Shown here one piece after another: positions 26,043 through 34,211 of a stretch of 64,000 bases of DNA (within the stretch, counting starts at the first letter, position 1; each line of letters opens with the position of its first letter). Below the pieces are notes generated by a model. It was given only the letters and a program-made list of their open reading frames with translations, did not search any database and was not told where the DNA came from. Both the position numbers and the translations under genes were made by a program. Source of the DNA: Roseburia sp. (GTDB taxonomy: Bacteria; Bacillota; Clostridia; Lachnospirales; Lachnospiraceae). Location: positions 248,001 to 312,000 of the forward strand of contig JAGBEG010000007.1 of NCBI GenBank assembly GCA_017937095.1, given 5' to 3'.

Positions 26043-27692
26043 ATGAGGAGAAGAGCAGGAAAACGGGCAGTGGCGCTGCTGTGCGCAGCAATGATGCTTC
26101 CGGGGCTTATATCGTGCGGCGATACCGCAGAAACGGGCGCCGGAGAGCAGAACGATTCGCAGACAACGGAGGATGCGGGCGGGTCTGCGCCCGCGTGGGA
26201 GCGGTACGCAGACGAGGAGATCACGCTGGACTGGTATGTGAATTATTCCTGGTTTGCGACGCCGTGGGGAGAGAATCTCGTCTCAAAGACCATCACGGAG
26301 GAGACGGGCGTGAATATCAATTTTATCACGCCGATCGGAAATGAGACGGAGAAGTTAAATGCGCTGATTGCTTCGGACACGCTTCCGGATATTATCACCA
26401 TCGGCTGGTGGGAGCCGCAGGTCAACGAGGTCGTCACGAATGATATGGTGTACCCGTTAAACGAACTGGCGGATGCTTACGACCCGTATTTCTGGGAGGT
26501 CTCCGATCCGGCGGCGGTCAACTGGTATACGCAGGAGGACGGCAATATCTACGCCTATCCGAATTCGTCCGTGACGCCGCAGGATGTGGAGGAGAATGAA
26601 ATGTTAAGCTCCAACGAGACATTTCTCGTGCGGGGTGACATCTACGAGGCGATCGGAAGCCCGGACATGACGACGCCGGAGGGATTTGCGGCAGCGGTGA
26701 AGGCAGCGGCGGAGCAGTTCCCCGAAGTGGAGGGAGGCGCGCTCATTCCTGTCGGCGCACATGTGTTCGACAACGAGGGAAACGTATCGTTTGACAAATA
26801 TCTGATGAATTTTCTTGCGATTCCGTGGGAAAAGGACGGCGTGTATTACGACAGGTATACAGACCCCGAATATATCCACTGGCTTAAGATGTTCCGCGAG
26901 CTGGGCGAGGAAGGGTATCTGGCGAACGATATCTTCGTGGACACCAGAACCCAGATGGAGGAGAAAATCAGCGAGGGCAGATATTTTTGTATGCTGTATC
27001 AGTACAGCGATATGATTTCCCAGCAGAAGACGCTTTACGCCAACGACCCTGACAGTATTTATATTGCGGTGGACGGACCGAAAAATTCGGTGGGGGACGA
27101 TCCGACGCTTCCGACCACCGGAGTAGGCGGCTGGACGGTGACGATGATCTCGAAGAACTGCAAGAGCCCGGAGCGTGCAATCGCATTTCTGGATTATCTG
27201 ATGAGCGAGCATGGACAGATGATCACATACCTCGGCGTGGAGGGCGAGACATATGATATGGTGGACGGAAAGCCTGTGTTAAAGGAGGAGGTAAGGGAGC
27301 TTCTGGATACTGACCGGGTTTCCTATGACAGGATCTACGGCGCGGACGACGCCTACTGGATGCTGCAGGATAACGTGATGCAGATGCAGTGGAAGCAGGA
27401 GGTGTCGCCTGCGGTGGCGCAGCTTGAGGAGTGGACAAGGCAGTATGTCGTATACAACGGGCAGGCGGATGTTGTCCTTCCGGCAGGTTCGCCGGAGGCA
27501 GTCGCGGAGGACAAGATCACAAGGCTGTGGAGCGAGACGCTGCCGAGGCTTTTACTGGCGTCTACGGAGGAGGAATTTGATCAGATTCTGGAGACGTTTG
27601 TCACAGAACGGGAGGCGCTGGGCTTTGATGAGATGATGCAGAAGAAGACGGAGTATATGAGAGAGGCGAAGGAAAAGCTGGGAATGGAATGA
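26043..27692 (+). CDS. Solute-binding lipoprotein SBP3 (LplA-like), without its own permeases
   Basis: 549 residues. The lipoprotein signal is MRRRAGKRAVALLCAAMMLPGLISCGD, with the lipobox Cys at residue 25, and an acidic linker precedes the binding domain (LDWYVNYSWFATPWG; SDTLPDIITIGWWEP; TTGVGGWTVTMISKN). The size and the aromatic-rich start fit the larger LplA-type family 1 binding proteins. ATG 26043 has GGAACAGGGG upstream. No permease gene follows; a YesM kinase starts 24 bases downstream. It may share the preceding permeases or work as a ligand-presenting partner of the kinase. Confidence 0.85.
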   Translation: MRRRAGKRAVALLCAAMMLPGLISCGDTAETGAGEQNDSQTTEDAGGSAPAWERYADEEITLDWYVNYSWFATPWGENLVSKTITEETGVNINFITPIGNETEKLNALIASDTLPDIITIGWWEPQVNEVVTNDMVYPLNELADAYDPYFWEVSDPAAVNWYTQEDGNIYAYPNSSVTPQDVEENEMLSSNETFLVRGDIYEAIGSPDMTTPEGFAAAVKAAAEQFPEVEGGALIPVGAHVFDNEGNVSFDKYLMNFLAIPWEKDGVYYDRYTDPEYIHWLKMFRELGEEGYLANDIFVDTRTQMEEKISEGRYFCMLYQYSDMISQQKTLYANDPDSIYIAVDGPKNSVGDDPTLPTTGVGGWTVTMISKNCKSPERAIAFLDYLMSEHGQMITYLGVEGETYDMVDGKPVLKEEVRELLDTDRVSYDRIYGADDAYWMLQDNVMQMQWKQEVSPAVAQLEEWTRQYVVYNGQADVVLPAGSPEAVAEDKITRLWSETLPRLLLASTEEEFDQILETFVTEREALGFDEMMQKKTEYMREAKEKLGME

Positions 27693-27716
27693 CAGAAAGG
27701 TGACAGTACAGGCCGG

Positions 27717-29549
27717 ATGGGAAAGATACGTTTTTTAGAGCGGTTTCGCAACCAGAAATTAAATATCAAGTTTACATTTGTAATCATTGCGTTTACCATT
27801 GTGCCCATCGGGGTATTTGCAGGAATCCTTTTTTACAATATGGAACAGAATGTGGTGGATGACAACTTAAATTACATGGAATACACCATGGAGCGCAATG
27901 AGGACTCTATCGCGACTGGCATCAATTCGATTAATATGTCCACGCAGTTTTTCCTGAGCGACGAGAAGCTGCTTGCGGTGCTCAACCGGGCGAAGGAGGG
28001 AGAGACGCTTACGACGGAGGAGTGGCTTACGTTTAAGAGTGAAGACGTCTCCTCGCTGGAGCGTCTGGTCAATAATAATCCGCTGCTCTACGGCGTGAGG
28101 GTCTATGCGGCGGGGGACAATGTGCAGGAGATGATGCCGATTCTCTATCAGGCTTCGCGCATGGAGAAACAGGAGTGGGCGGGCGATGAAGATTATTTTG
28201 GATGGCACTATAATATTACGGACAATATCTTCTCTTCCTATACGATGAGCCAGAACCGCAGGATCGTAAGCTTTGTGACGCCGGTGATTGACAGTGACAA
28301 TGGACAGATCGGAACGATCGAGGCGGTGATGACGATGGAAAATATGTTTCCAAGTCTCTATGAAGGGATTGAGAATGAGTGGAGCTTCTTTCTGACGGAG
28401 GATGGAGAGCGCTATTTCGGGGATAGAACGGAGGAGATAGCGCAGGAGTCGCTGGATGAAATCATGGCGGCGTATGAAGACGGGGAGGGAATACAGACCA
28501 CCTATATCCGGACAGCGCGCAGCAATCTTGTCGTTACCTATCTGACGATACAGGAGCTGGACGGCGTGCTTGTGTGCGTTAAGGATATCACGGAGAATGT
28601 GCATGAGGTATACCGGATGCGCAATATCTTTGTGGCGGTCATGATCGTATTTCTGATTGCGCTGGCATTTTTTATCAACGGTATCGTGCAGCATCTCCTA
28701 AAGCAGTTCTACGAGATTCTGCGCTCCATCCGCAAGGTGCAGAAGGGCGACCTGGACGTTGTGATCGAGAATTGCGGCGGGGATGAGATGGGGGAGCTTG
28801 GAACCCAGATCAATAAGATGCTAGAGCGCATCAAGCAGTTGATGGACGATAATCTCAAGCGTGAAATGCTGGCGAAGAACTCGGAGATCCGGGCGCTGCA
28901 GAACCAGATCAACGCGCACTTTATCTACAATGTGCTCGAGTCCATCAAGATGATGGCGGAAATCGACGAGGAATATGCGATATCCGATGCGGTCACAGCG
29001 CTCGGAAAGCTGCTGCGCTACAGTATGAAGTGGGTGTCAGGCAATGTGCTCGTGGAGCAGGAATTGGAATACATTAAGAACTATATGGCGCTTATTAATC
29101 TGCGGTTTGACTATGAGATTTATTTGTCGCTCAATATTCCGGAGATCATTCTAAAGCAGGAGATTCCCAAGATGTCCTTACAGCCGATCGTGGAGAATGC
29201 CATCTATCACGGGATCGAGGAGATGGCGGAGGACACCAATATTTACATCAAGGGGCTTCTGGAGGGAGAGGACTGCGTCATAGAGATTACGGATGCGGGA
29301 AAAGGCATGACGGAGGAGACCGTGGAGAAGCTGCGGCTTAAGATCGCCGGGGAGATTGATTCGAGCGGCGGTTCGGGCAACGGGATCGGGCTTAAGAATG
29401 TGCAGGACCGGATTCATATCGCTTTTGGGGAGGCATACGGAATCGAGATCGCCTCAAAGCTGGGATGCTACACAAAGATTCGGGTGCGGATTCCAATGAC
29501 ATACCGGGGGATAGATGAGGAGAAAGCTTTTGCAGATGCAGGGCGGTAG
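27717..29549 (+). CDS. Sensor histidine kinase, YesM family (second)
   Basis: 610 residues: membrane span at about 20-42 (FTFVIIAFTIVPIGVFAGILF), a large extracytoplasmic sensor, second span at about 301-323 (IFVAVMIVFLIALAFFING), HAMP, then the phosphoacceptor block and ATPase domain (PIVENAIYHG, DAGKGM, GNGIGLKNVQDR). The phosphoacceptor motif reads NAHFIYNVLE where the family usually has NPHFLYNTL; the His is kept. It lies between SBP3 and a YesN regulator, a standard sugar-sensing trio. Confidence 0.92.
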   Translation: MGKIRFLERFRNQKLNIKFTFVIIAFTIVPIGVFAGILFYNMEQNVVDDNLNYMEYTMERNEDSIATGINSINMSTQFFLSDEKLLAVLNRAKEGETLTTEEWLTFKSEDVSSLERLVNNNPLLYGVRVYAAGDNVQEMMPILYQASRMEKQEWAGDEDYFGWHYNITDNIFSSYTMSQNRRIVSFVTPVIDSDNGQIGTIEAVMTMENMFPSLYEGIENEWSFFLTEDGERYFGDRTEEIAQESLDEIMAAYEDGEGIQTTYIRTARSNLVVTYLTIQELDGVLVCVKDITENVHEVYRMRNIFVAVMIVFLIALAFFINGIVQHLLKQFYEILRSIRKVQKGDLDVVIENCGGDEMGELGTQINKMLERIKQLMDDNLKREMLAKNSEIRALQNQINAHFIYNVLESIKMMAEIDEEYAISDAVTALGKLLRYSMKWVSGNVLVEQELEYIKNYMALINLRFDYEIYLSLNIPEIILKQEIPKMSLQPIVENAIYHGIEEMAEDTNIYIKGLLEGEDCVIEITDAGKGMTEETVEKLRLKIAGEIDSSGGSGNGIGLKNVQDRIHIAFGEAYGIEIASKLGCYTKIRVRIPMTYRGIDEEKAFADAGR

Positions 29550-29558
29550 GAGAATGCT

Positions 29559-31022
29559 ATGAAGACAGTATTGATTGTAGAGGATGAAAAGCTGATACGT
29601 CAGGGAATCAAGACGATGATACAGCGGAGCGGTGTGCCGGTGGAGGTCATCATCGAATGCAGCAACGGGGAGATGGCGCTTGACGTGATAAGGGAGCAGA
29701 AGGTGGACGTCATGTTCACTGATATCCGTATGCCTAAGATGGACGGCATTGAGCTGGTAAAACAGATGCAGTCCTGCGAGCATGTGCCGCTTACGGTCGC
29801 GATCAGCGGTTATGATGATTTCTCTTATGCGGTGGAAATGCTAAGAAACGGCGTGCGGGAATACATACTAAAGCCCGTGGAGCGCGAGAAGATCACGGAG
29901 ATTCTGAAAAAGTTAAATGACGAGATCGAGAAAGAGCAGGAGAAACGCAATGAGAAAAAGCGTCTGGGGCATCAGCAGATGAAGCATCTGATGCTGCTCT
30001 CCCACACCACCGAGGAGGAAATGCAGACGCTGGAACGGCAGTATGAGAAGGAGTTCTACGAGAGCGGCTATGCCGTCTTATGTCAGAATGCGAAGGAGAG
30101 GACGGACCTTTCGCAGGAGAATTATATCTATCTGTCGGATATCGAGGGATGCGACGTGTTTGTCGTGCCGGAGGATAAGCTGGAATTTCTGCTTAAGAAC
30201 GAACTTCAGGCAGGGTGCACCGGCGTGAGCGGGATTCATCACGGTCTGCGCGAATTAAGAACCGCATATCTTGAGAGCGTCACGCTGCGCAAGGAGGCGT
30301 TCTGCCGCAATAAAAAGGAAGTGCGGGGAGAAGACGGCAGGGAACACATCCCGGAAGGTCTGGTGCAGGAGGCAGGGAAGCTGACAACGGAGGCGGCGAA
30401 GCTGCAGCGCGTGCAGCTCATCGGTACGGACCGCAGGGTCGATGCAGAGCGTGCCTGGAGCCAGTTCTTCTATGAAGTGAAGAACGGCAGGATAGAGGCG
30501 GCGCAGTATGAAGCGTGTATGGAAGATTTTTTCCGGGAGGCGGCAAAGACATACCGGAATGTCATCGAGGAGGATGCGCTAAAGGAGGCCCGGGAGCTGT
30601 TTGCGGAGGACTGTATTGATGTGTATGAGAAAAAATTCATGTCGTTTATCTTCGCACTCTGGGAGAGCATCAACAGTCAGTTGGATGTGAACCGGAACGG
30701 GCAGAAGATACAGCGTGCAGTGGAGTACATTGAACAAAATTATGCGAAGGATCTGAATATGGCGGTGGTATCTAATTATATCTCCATGAACTATTCGCTG
30801 TTTTCCTACTCCTTCAAGCAATATACGGGAAGCAACTTTGTAAATTATCTGAAGGATATCCGCATGCGGGAGGCGAAGCGCCTGCTGGCGGAAACGGATA
30901 TGCGCATTATAGAGATCAGTCAGGAAGTGGGATACGACAACGAGAAGCACTTTATGAAGATATTTAAGGCGTCCTGTGGCGTATCCCCCAGCGAGTACCG
31001 CAGGAATATGCGGGAGGATTAG
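29559..31022 (+). CDS. Response regulator with AraC-type DNA-binding domain, YesN family (full length)
   Basis: 487 residues. Receiver domain at 1-120 (VLIVEDEKLIRQG; phosphoacceptor D55 in FTDIRMPKMDG; ISGYDDF; LKPVE), a coiled linker rich in Lys/Glu to about 150, a central region of unknown function, and a C-terminal AraC helix-turn-helix pair (YAKDLNMAVVSNYISMNYSLFSYSFKQ; EISQEVGYDNEKHFMKIFK). It follows its kinase by nine bases. Its stop is only 16 bases from the end of the convergent GGDEF gene, with no room for a classical terminator. Confidence 0.92.
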   Translation: MKTVLIVEDEKLIRQGIKTMIQRSGVPVEVIIECSNGEMALDVIREQKVDVMFTDIRMPKMDGIELVKQMQSCEHVPLTVAISGYDDFSYAVEMLRNGVREYILKPVEREKITEILKKLNDEIEKEQEKRNEKKRLGHQQMKHLMLLSHTTEEEMQTLERQYEKEFYESGYAVLCQNAKERTDLSQENYIYLSDIEGCDVFVVPEDKLEFLLKNELQAGCTGVSGIHHGLRELRTAYLESVTLRKEAFCRNKKEVRGEDGREHIPEGLVQEAGKLTTEAAKLQRVQLIGTDRRVDAERAWSQFFYEVKNGRIEAAQYEACMEDFFREAAKTYRNVIEEDALKEARELFAEDCIDVYEKKFMSFIFALWESINSQLDVNRNGQKIQRAVEYIEQNYAKDLNMAVVSNYISMNYSLFSYSFKQYTGSNFVNYLKDIRMREAKRLLAETDMRIIEISQEVGYDNEKHFMKIFKASCGVSPSEYRRNMRED

Positions 31023-31038
31023 TGTTTTGCCGGACTGC

Positions 31039-32976
31039 TTATCGGATGGCGCTGCTATCAGACGTTTTTTTGGCGTGCTTTCTCTGGTACATCTGCTGAT
31101 CCGCTTTTGCGAAAAGAGCGTCGATATCCTGACTGTCAAAGCCGCAGACAGCGGGCGCAGAGGCGTAGCCGCCGCTGACAGAAATCGTGTATTCTCTGGT
31201 ACTCAGGCGGTTATAATTCGTAAGGTATTCATTGACGTGGGCGAGAAGATCGTCCGCGTCTTTTTTGATGCAGCCGCTGGTCACAAGGTAAAATTCATCA
31301 CCGCTGAAATGAGCGCAGATATCATTTTCACGCGTGACATGGGAGAGCGCCTGTCCGATGACCTGCAGCGCGAAATCGCCCTCGGCATGTCCGTAGGTAT
31401 CGTTGATCTGCTTTAAGCCGTCAAGGTCGAACAGAAAGCAGGTGACGTCCTCGCCGCGCAAGACGGCGCGGGCGATCAATGCGTCGAGATTCTGCAGGTA
31501 GCCATGACGGTTGTAAAGTCCTGTCAGCATATCCTTCGTGTAGATCGTTTCCAGATGATGCAGCATGAGGTGATTGCACTTCGCCTCGCAGATGCCGTGC
31601 AGCATCCGGTTGATGTTTGAGAACCAGTGGACGAGCTGAAAGTGGTATTCGACCTGATTATCTTTGTAGGAAAGCGCTATATAGCCAAACTCTTTGTCTT
31701 CGAAGAACAGCGGCGTATAGATGTAGGAGGCGGACGATTGGCGGCGGAGGTGCTCCGGCAGGAGCGCGTGCGGCAGACAGCGCGTAAAGGTGCAGGAGGG
31801 CAGACGTTTGCCGTCCCGGATGGCGAGCGCAAGAAGCGTTTCGCCGGAGGACGCATCTGTGTCCGCATCCTGTGCGGTCAGCCTGCGGATGCTGCTTGAC
31901 ACGGAATCCCAGTCTGCGTAGAGGCAGAGATAGAACTCGCGGCAGTGTTCGATTCCCTGGATATAGCGCTCAATCAGATCCATGCCTTCCTCCAGATCCG
32001 TGATGTGCGAAGCGGCGGCGGACATGCGTATGGATTCTAAAATGGCGGATTCGAGGGAAGCAATGCGGCGGTTTAAGGACTGCTGAAAGGCTACCACATC
32101 GCGCCCCGTCTCCTCTTTGCAGCCGCAGGAACCGGCGTAAACGGGCGCGGCATTCACACAGGTGACGTCCGGGATGCTGCCGCCGCGCAGCTTCTGGGTC
32201 AGCAGCTCTACGGCGCGCTCGCCGAGCTCATAGACCGGGAAGGTCACAGTGGTGAGGGAGGGAATGGCGTTCTGTCCCGCCGGGGTGTGGTCGCACCCGG
32301 TAACCGCGATATCCTCCGGAATGCGGTAGCCGCTGTCTATTGCGGTCTGCATGAGCATAAGCGCCATATCGTCATTGTAGCAGACAATGGCGTCGGGATG
32401 CGTGCCGTCCGCAGTAAAGCGGGCGAATGCTTCGGCGATGGCGGCTTCACTGATCGCACAGATGCAGACGTCGTCGTCTCCTACGGCAAGCCCTGCCTCT
32501 TCCATTGCGCTGCGGTAATACTGCTCGCGGCTGTCGGAGAAGAAACGCTGGCTCTCGCAGCCGAGATAGCAGATCCGCCTGCAGTGATGCACCTTTGCAA
32601 GATGTGTGACAAGCCCGGCGGTCATGCGGTTGTTCTCCAGGAAGACCGTGGGGAAGCTGTAGTTTGCGGAGGCGATTTCGATGACGGGGCAGGGACAGTC
32701 CCGGCGCAGGGAATCGCGTATCTGCGTCTTTAACTCTTCGCATGGGTAGGTATCTGAGGCAAAAATAATACCGTCATATTCCCTGTAGTCCGGGAGGTGC
32801 AGAATACTTTCTTCGCCGATGCCGTAATCCCCGAGATCCTCCCCGTCCAGAGTCGTAAATATGTCGGTGCAGTATCCGTATTCCTGCGCCGTATCGATAA
32901 TTCCCTGACAGACGTTTTTCTGATAATATCCCATGATATGTGAGATAAACACGCCGATTTTTTCTGTGTGATACAT
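31039..32976 (-). CDS. LacI-type periplasmic-binding-fold sensor fused to a GGDEF domain
   Basis: About 645 residues, no signal peptide and no membrane span. Residues 1-290 resemble the ligand-binding half of LacI/RbsB regulators (KIGVFISHIMGYYQKNVCQGI; DAIVCYNDDMALMLM; DIAVTGCDH; PSLTTVTFP) but lack the DNA-binding helix-turn-helix. A middle region of about 180 residues, GAF-like in size, follows. The C-terminus is a diguanylate cyclase domain (LFDLDGLKQINDTYGHAEGD and FSGDEF, which keeps the active-site form). ATG at 32976 has GGGGG about 9 bases upstream; a TTG two codons earlier is possible. It looks like an intracellular sensor that links a small ligand to cyclic dinucleotide synthesis. 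Confidence 0.85.
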   Translation of the reverse strand: MYHTEKIGVFISHIMGYYQKNVCQGIIDTAQEYGYCTDIFTTLDGEDLGDYGIGEESILHLPDYREYDGIIFASDTYPCEELKTQIRDSLRRDCPCPVIEIASANYSFPTVFLENNRMTAGLVTHLAKVHHCRRICYLGCESQRFFSDSREQYYRSAMEEAGLAVGDDDVCICAISEAAIAEAFARFTADGTHPDAIVCYNDDMALMLMQTAIDSGYRIPEDIAVTGCDHTPAGQNAIPSLTTVTFPVYELGERAVELLTQKLRGGSIPDVTCVNAAPVYAGSCGCKEETGRDVVAFQQSLNRRIASLESAILESIRMSAAASHITDLEEGMDLIERYIQGIEHCREFYLCLYADWDSVSSSIRRLTAQDADTDASSGETLLALAIRDGKRLPSCTFTRCLPHALLPEHLRRQSSASYIYTPLFFEDKEFGYIALSYKDNQVEYHFQLVHWFSNINRMLHGICEAKCNHLMLHHLETIYTKDMLTGLYNRHGYLQNLDALIARAVLRGEDVTCFLFDLDGLKQINDTYGHAEGDFALQVIGQALSHVTRENDICAHFSGDEFYLVTSGCIKKDADDLLAHVNEYLTNYNRLSTREYTISVSGGYASAPAVCGFDSQDIDALFAKADQQMYQRKHAKKTSDSSAIR

Positions 32977-33020
32977 ATGCAAGCGCCCCCATTTCCGAAA
33001 GTTTTCCTTCTATAAAATAA

Positions 33021-33049
33021 AATATAGTCAAAGTACCAGAAAATTACAA
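33021..33049 (-). promoter_or_regulatory. Candidate sigma-A promoter of the GGDEF gene
   Basis: Read on the minus strand: TTGTAA, 17 bases, TATATT. It lies 45 bases upstream of the start codon. The whole divergent gap (32977-33353) has no gene; it holds this promoter, a palindrome at 33179-33204 and the hypB promoter. Confidence 0.5.
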
Positions 33050-33178
33050 TATGTGATTTTTTGGTATGGTGCAATTTTTTTAACTCTATCCAAAATACCG
33101 TGTTGTTGTAAAGCGGGAAAGCACGGATCCCTTGTAGAGAAAAAGTCCTGCCGCGAGGTGCGGGGCGGCGTCTGATAT

Positions 33179-33204
33179 CATCTGGTTATACCAGAAACCA
33201 GATG
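33179..33204. promoter_or_regulatory. 9-bp perfect inverted repeat in the GGDEF/hypB divergent region
   Basis: CATCTGGTT and AACCAGATG are separated by eight bases. There is no T-run, and it sits about 45 bases upstream of the hypB -35 box, so an operator for a dimeric regulator is more likely than a terminator. The regulator is unknown. Confidence 0.45.
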
Positions 33205-33249
33205 GCAATATGCACAAAAGAAGTGAAGCAAATATAGCGGAAAATGACG

Positions 33250-33278
33250 TTGATTTCAAGGGAAAAGTATGTTAAAAT
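33250..33278 (+). promoter_or_regulatory. Candidate sigma-A promoter of hypB
   Basis: TTGATT, 17 bases, TAAAAT. It ends 75 bases upstream of the hypB start, leaving a leader of about 70 bases. Confidence 0.6.
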
Positions 33279-33353
33279 TTAGACAAACATGAGGTATGAC
33301 CAGAGGGCAGATGCGCTGGAGAACATACCTCGTTACAGGGAAAGGGGTATAAA

Positions 33354-34022
33354 ATGAGTGAGTTCAAGGTGATTGAGATCAAGAAGAACATCCTGGAAGA
33401 CAATGACCGGGAAGCGGATAAGCTGCGCGGTGAATTGAAGAACGAAGGGACGTTTCTTCTGAATCTGATGTCCTCGCCGGGGTCCGGAAAGACGACAACG
33501 CTCGTGCGGACGATTGAGGCATTGAAGGATGAAATGCGCATCGGCGTCATGGAGGCGGATATTGATTCGGATGTGGACGCGGACACGATCGCGAAGACCG
33601 GGGTAAAGGCGGTTCAGATCCATACGGGCGGCATGTGCCATCTGGATGCGGATATGACGAGACAGGGAATCGAGAGTCTTGAAACAGGGGATGTAGACCT
33701 TGCGATTCTGGAGAATGTCGGCAATCTGGTCTGTCCGGCGGAGTTCGACACAGGAGCGGTGAAGAACGCCATGATCTTAAGCGTGCCGGAGGGAGACGAT
33801 AAGCCTTTGAAATATCCGCTGATGTTTTCCATCTGCGACGTGCTTTTGATCAACAAGACGGATGTACTTCCATATTTCGATTTTGACATCGAGGCTTGTA
33901 AGGAGCGCGTAAAGAAGCTGAATCCGAAGATTCAGATCATCCCGATATCATCCCGCACAGGTGAGGGAATGGATGCGTGGTATGACTGGCTGCGCAGTGA
34001 AGTGGCGGAGTGGAAGCGCTAA
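33354..34022 (+). CDS. hypB: Nickel incorporation GTPase HypB
   Basis: 222 residues, the typical length of a HypB core. The P-loop is in LMSSPGSGKTT, the dimer-interface metal site in GGMCHLDADM, the switch region in LENVGNLVCPAEFD and the guanine-specificity motif in INKTD. The N-terminal His-rich stretch and the CxxCGC nickel motif of some HypB proteins are absent. HypB with HypA inserts nickel into [NiFe] hydrogenases. No hypC, hypD, hypE, hypF or nickel enzyme is in the window, and hypA lies beyond a flavoprotein gene. AAAGGGG precedes the start. Confidence 0.93.
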   Translation: MSEFKVIEIKKNILEDNDREADKLRGELKNEGTFLLNLMSSPGSGKTTTLVRTIEALKDEMRIGVMEADIDSDVDADTIAKTGVKAVQIHTGGMCHLDADMTRQGIESLETGDVDLAILENVGNLVCPAEFDTGAVKNAMILSVPEGDDKPLKYPLMFSICDVLLINKTDVLPYFDFDIEACKERVKKLNPKIQIIPISSRTGEGMDAWYDWLRSEVAEWKR

Positions 34023-34107
34023 GACATGCGGTCCTAAGACAGAATAAATAAGCAGCGTACCGCGGCGGCACGAAAGATATCCGTAAACGGCACCGCCCGG
34101 GCGCGGC

Positions 34108-34167
34108 AAAGTGTGCTTCACATGTAAGCTGAAGTAAATTCGCGAGAGTGTGCGAAGCGCACTTTGT
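34108..34167 (+). repeat. Intergenic palindromic repeat, copy A (related to 44299-44347)
   Basis: Bases 34120-34167 share nearly their whole length with 44299-44347, including AAATTCGCGAG and GTGTGCGAAGC-CACTTTGTT. In this copy, AAAGTGTGCTTCACA (34108-34122) also pairs with 34149-34165 to form a long imperfect hairpin. It separates hypB from the Fe-S flavoprotein gene. Confidence 0.7.
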
Positions 34168-34211
34168 TTTACCAATATCCCCTTGGGGGAAAGAAGAAGG
34201 AGAGTTTAGTT

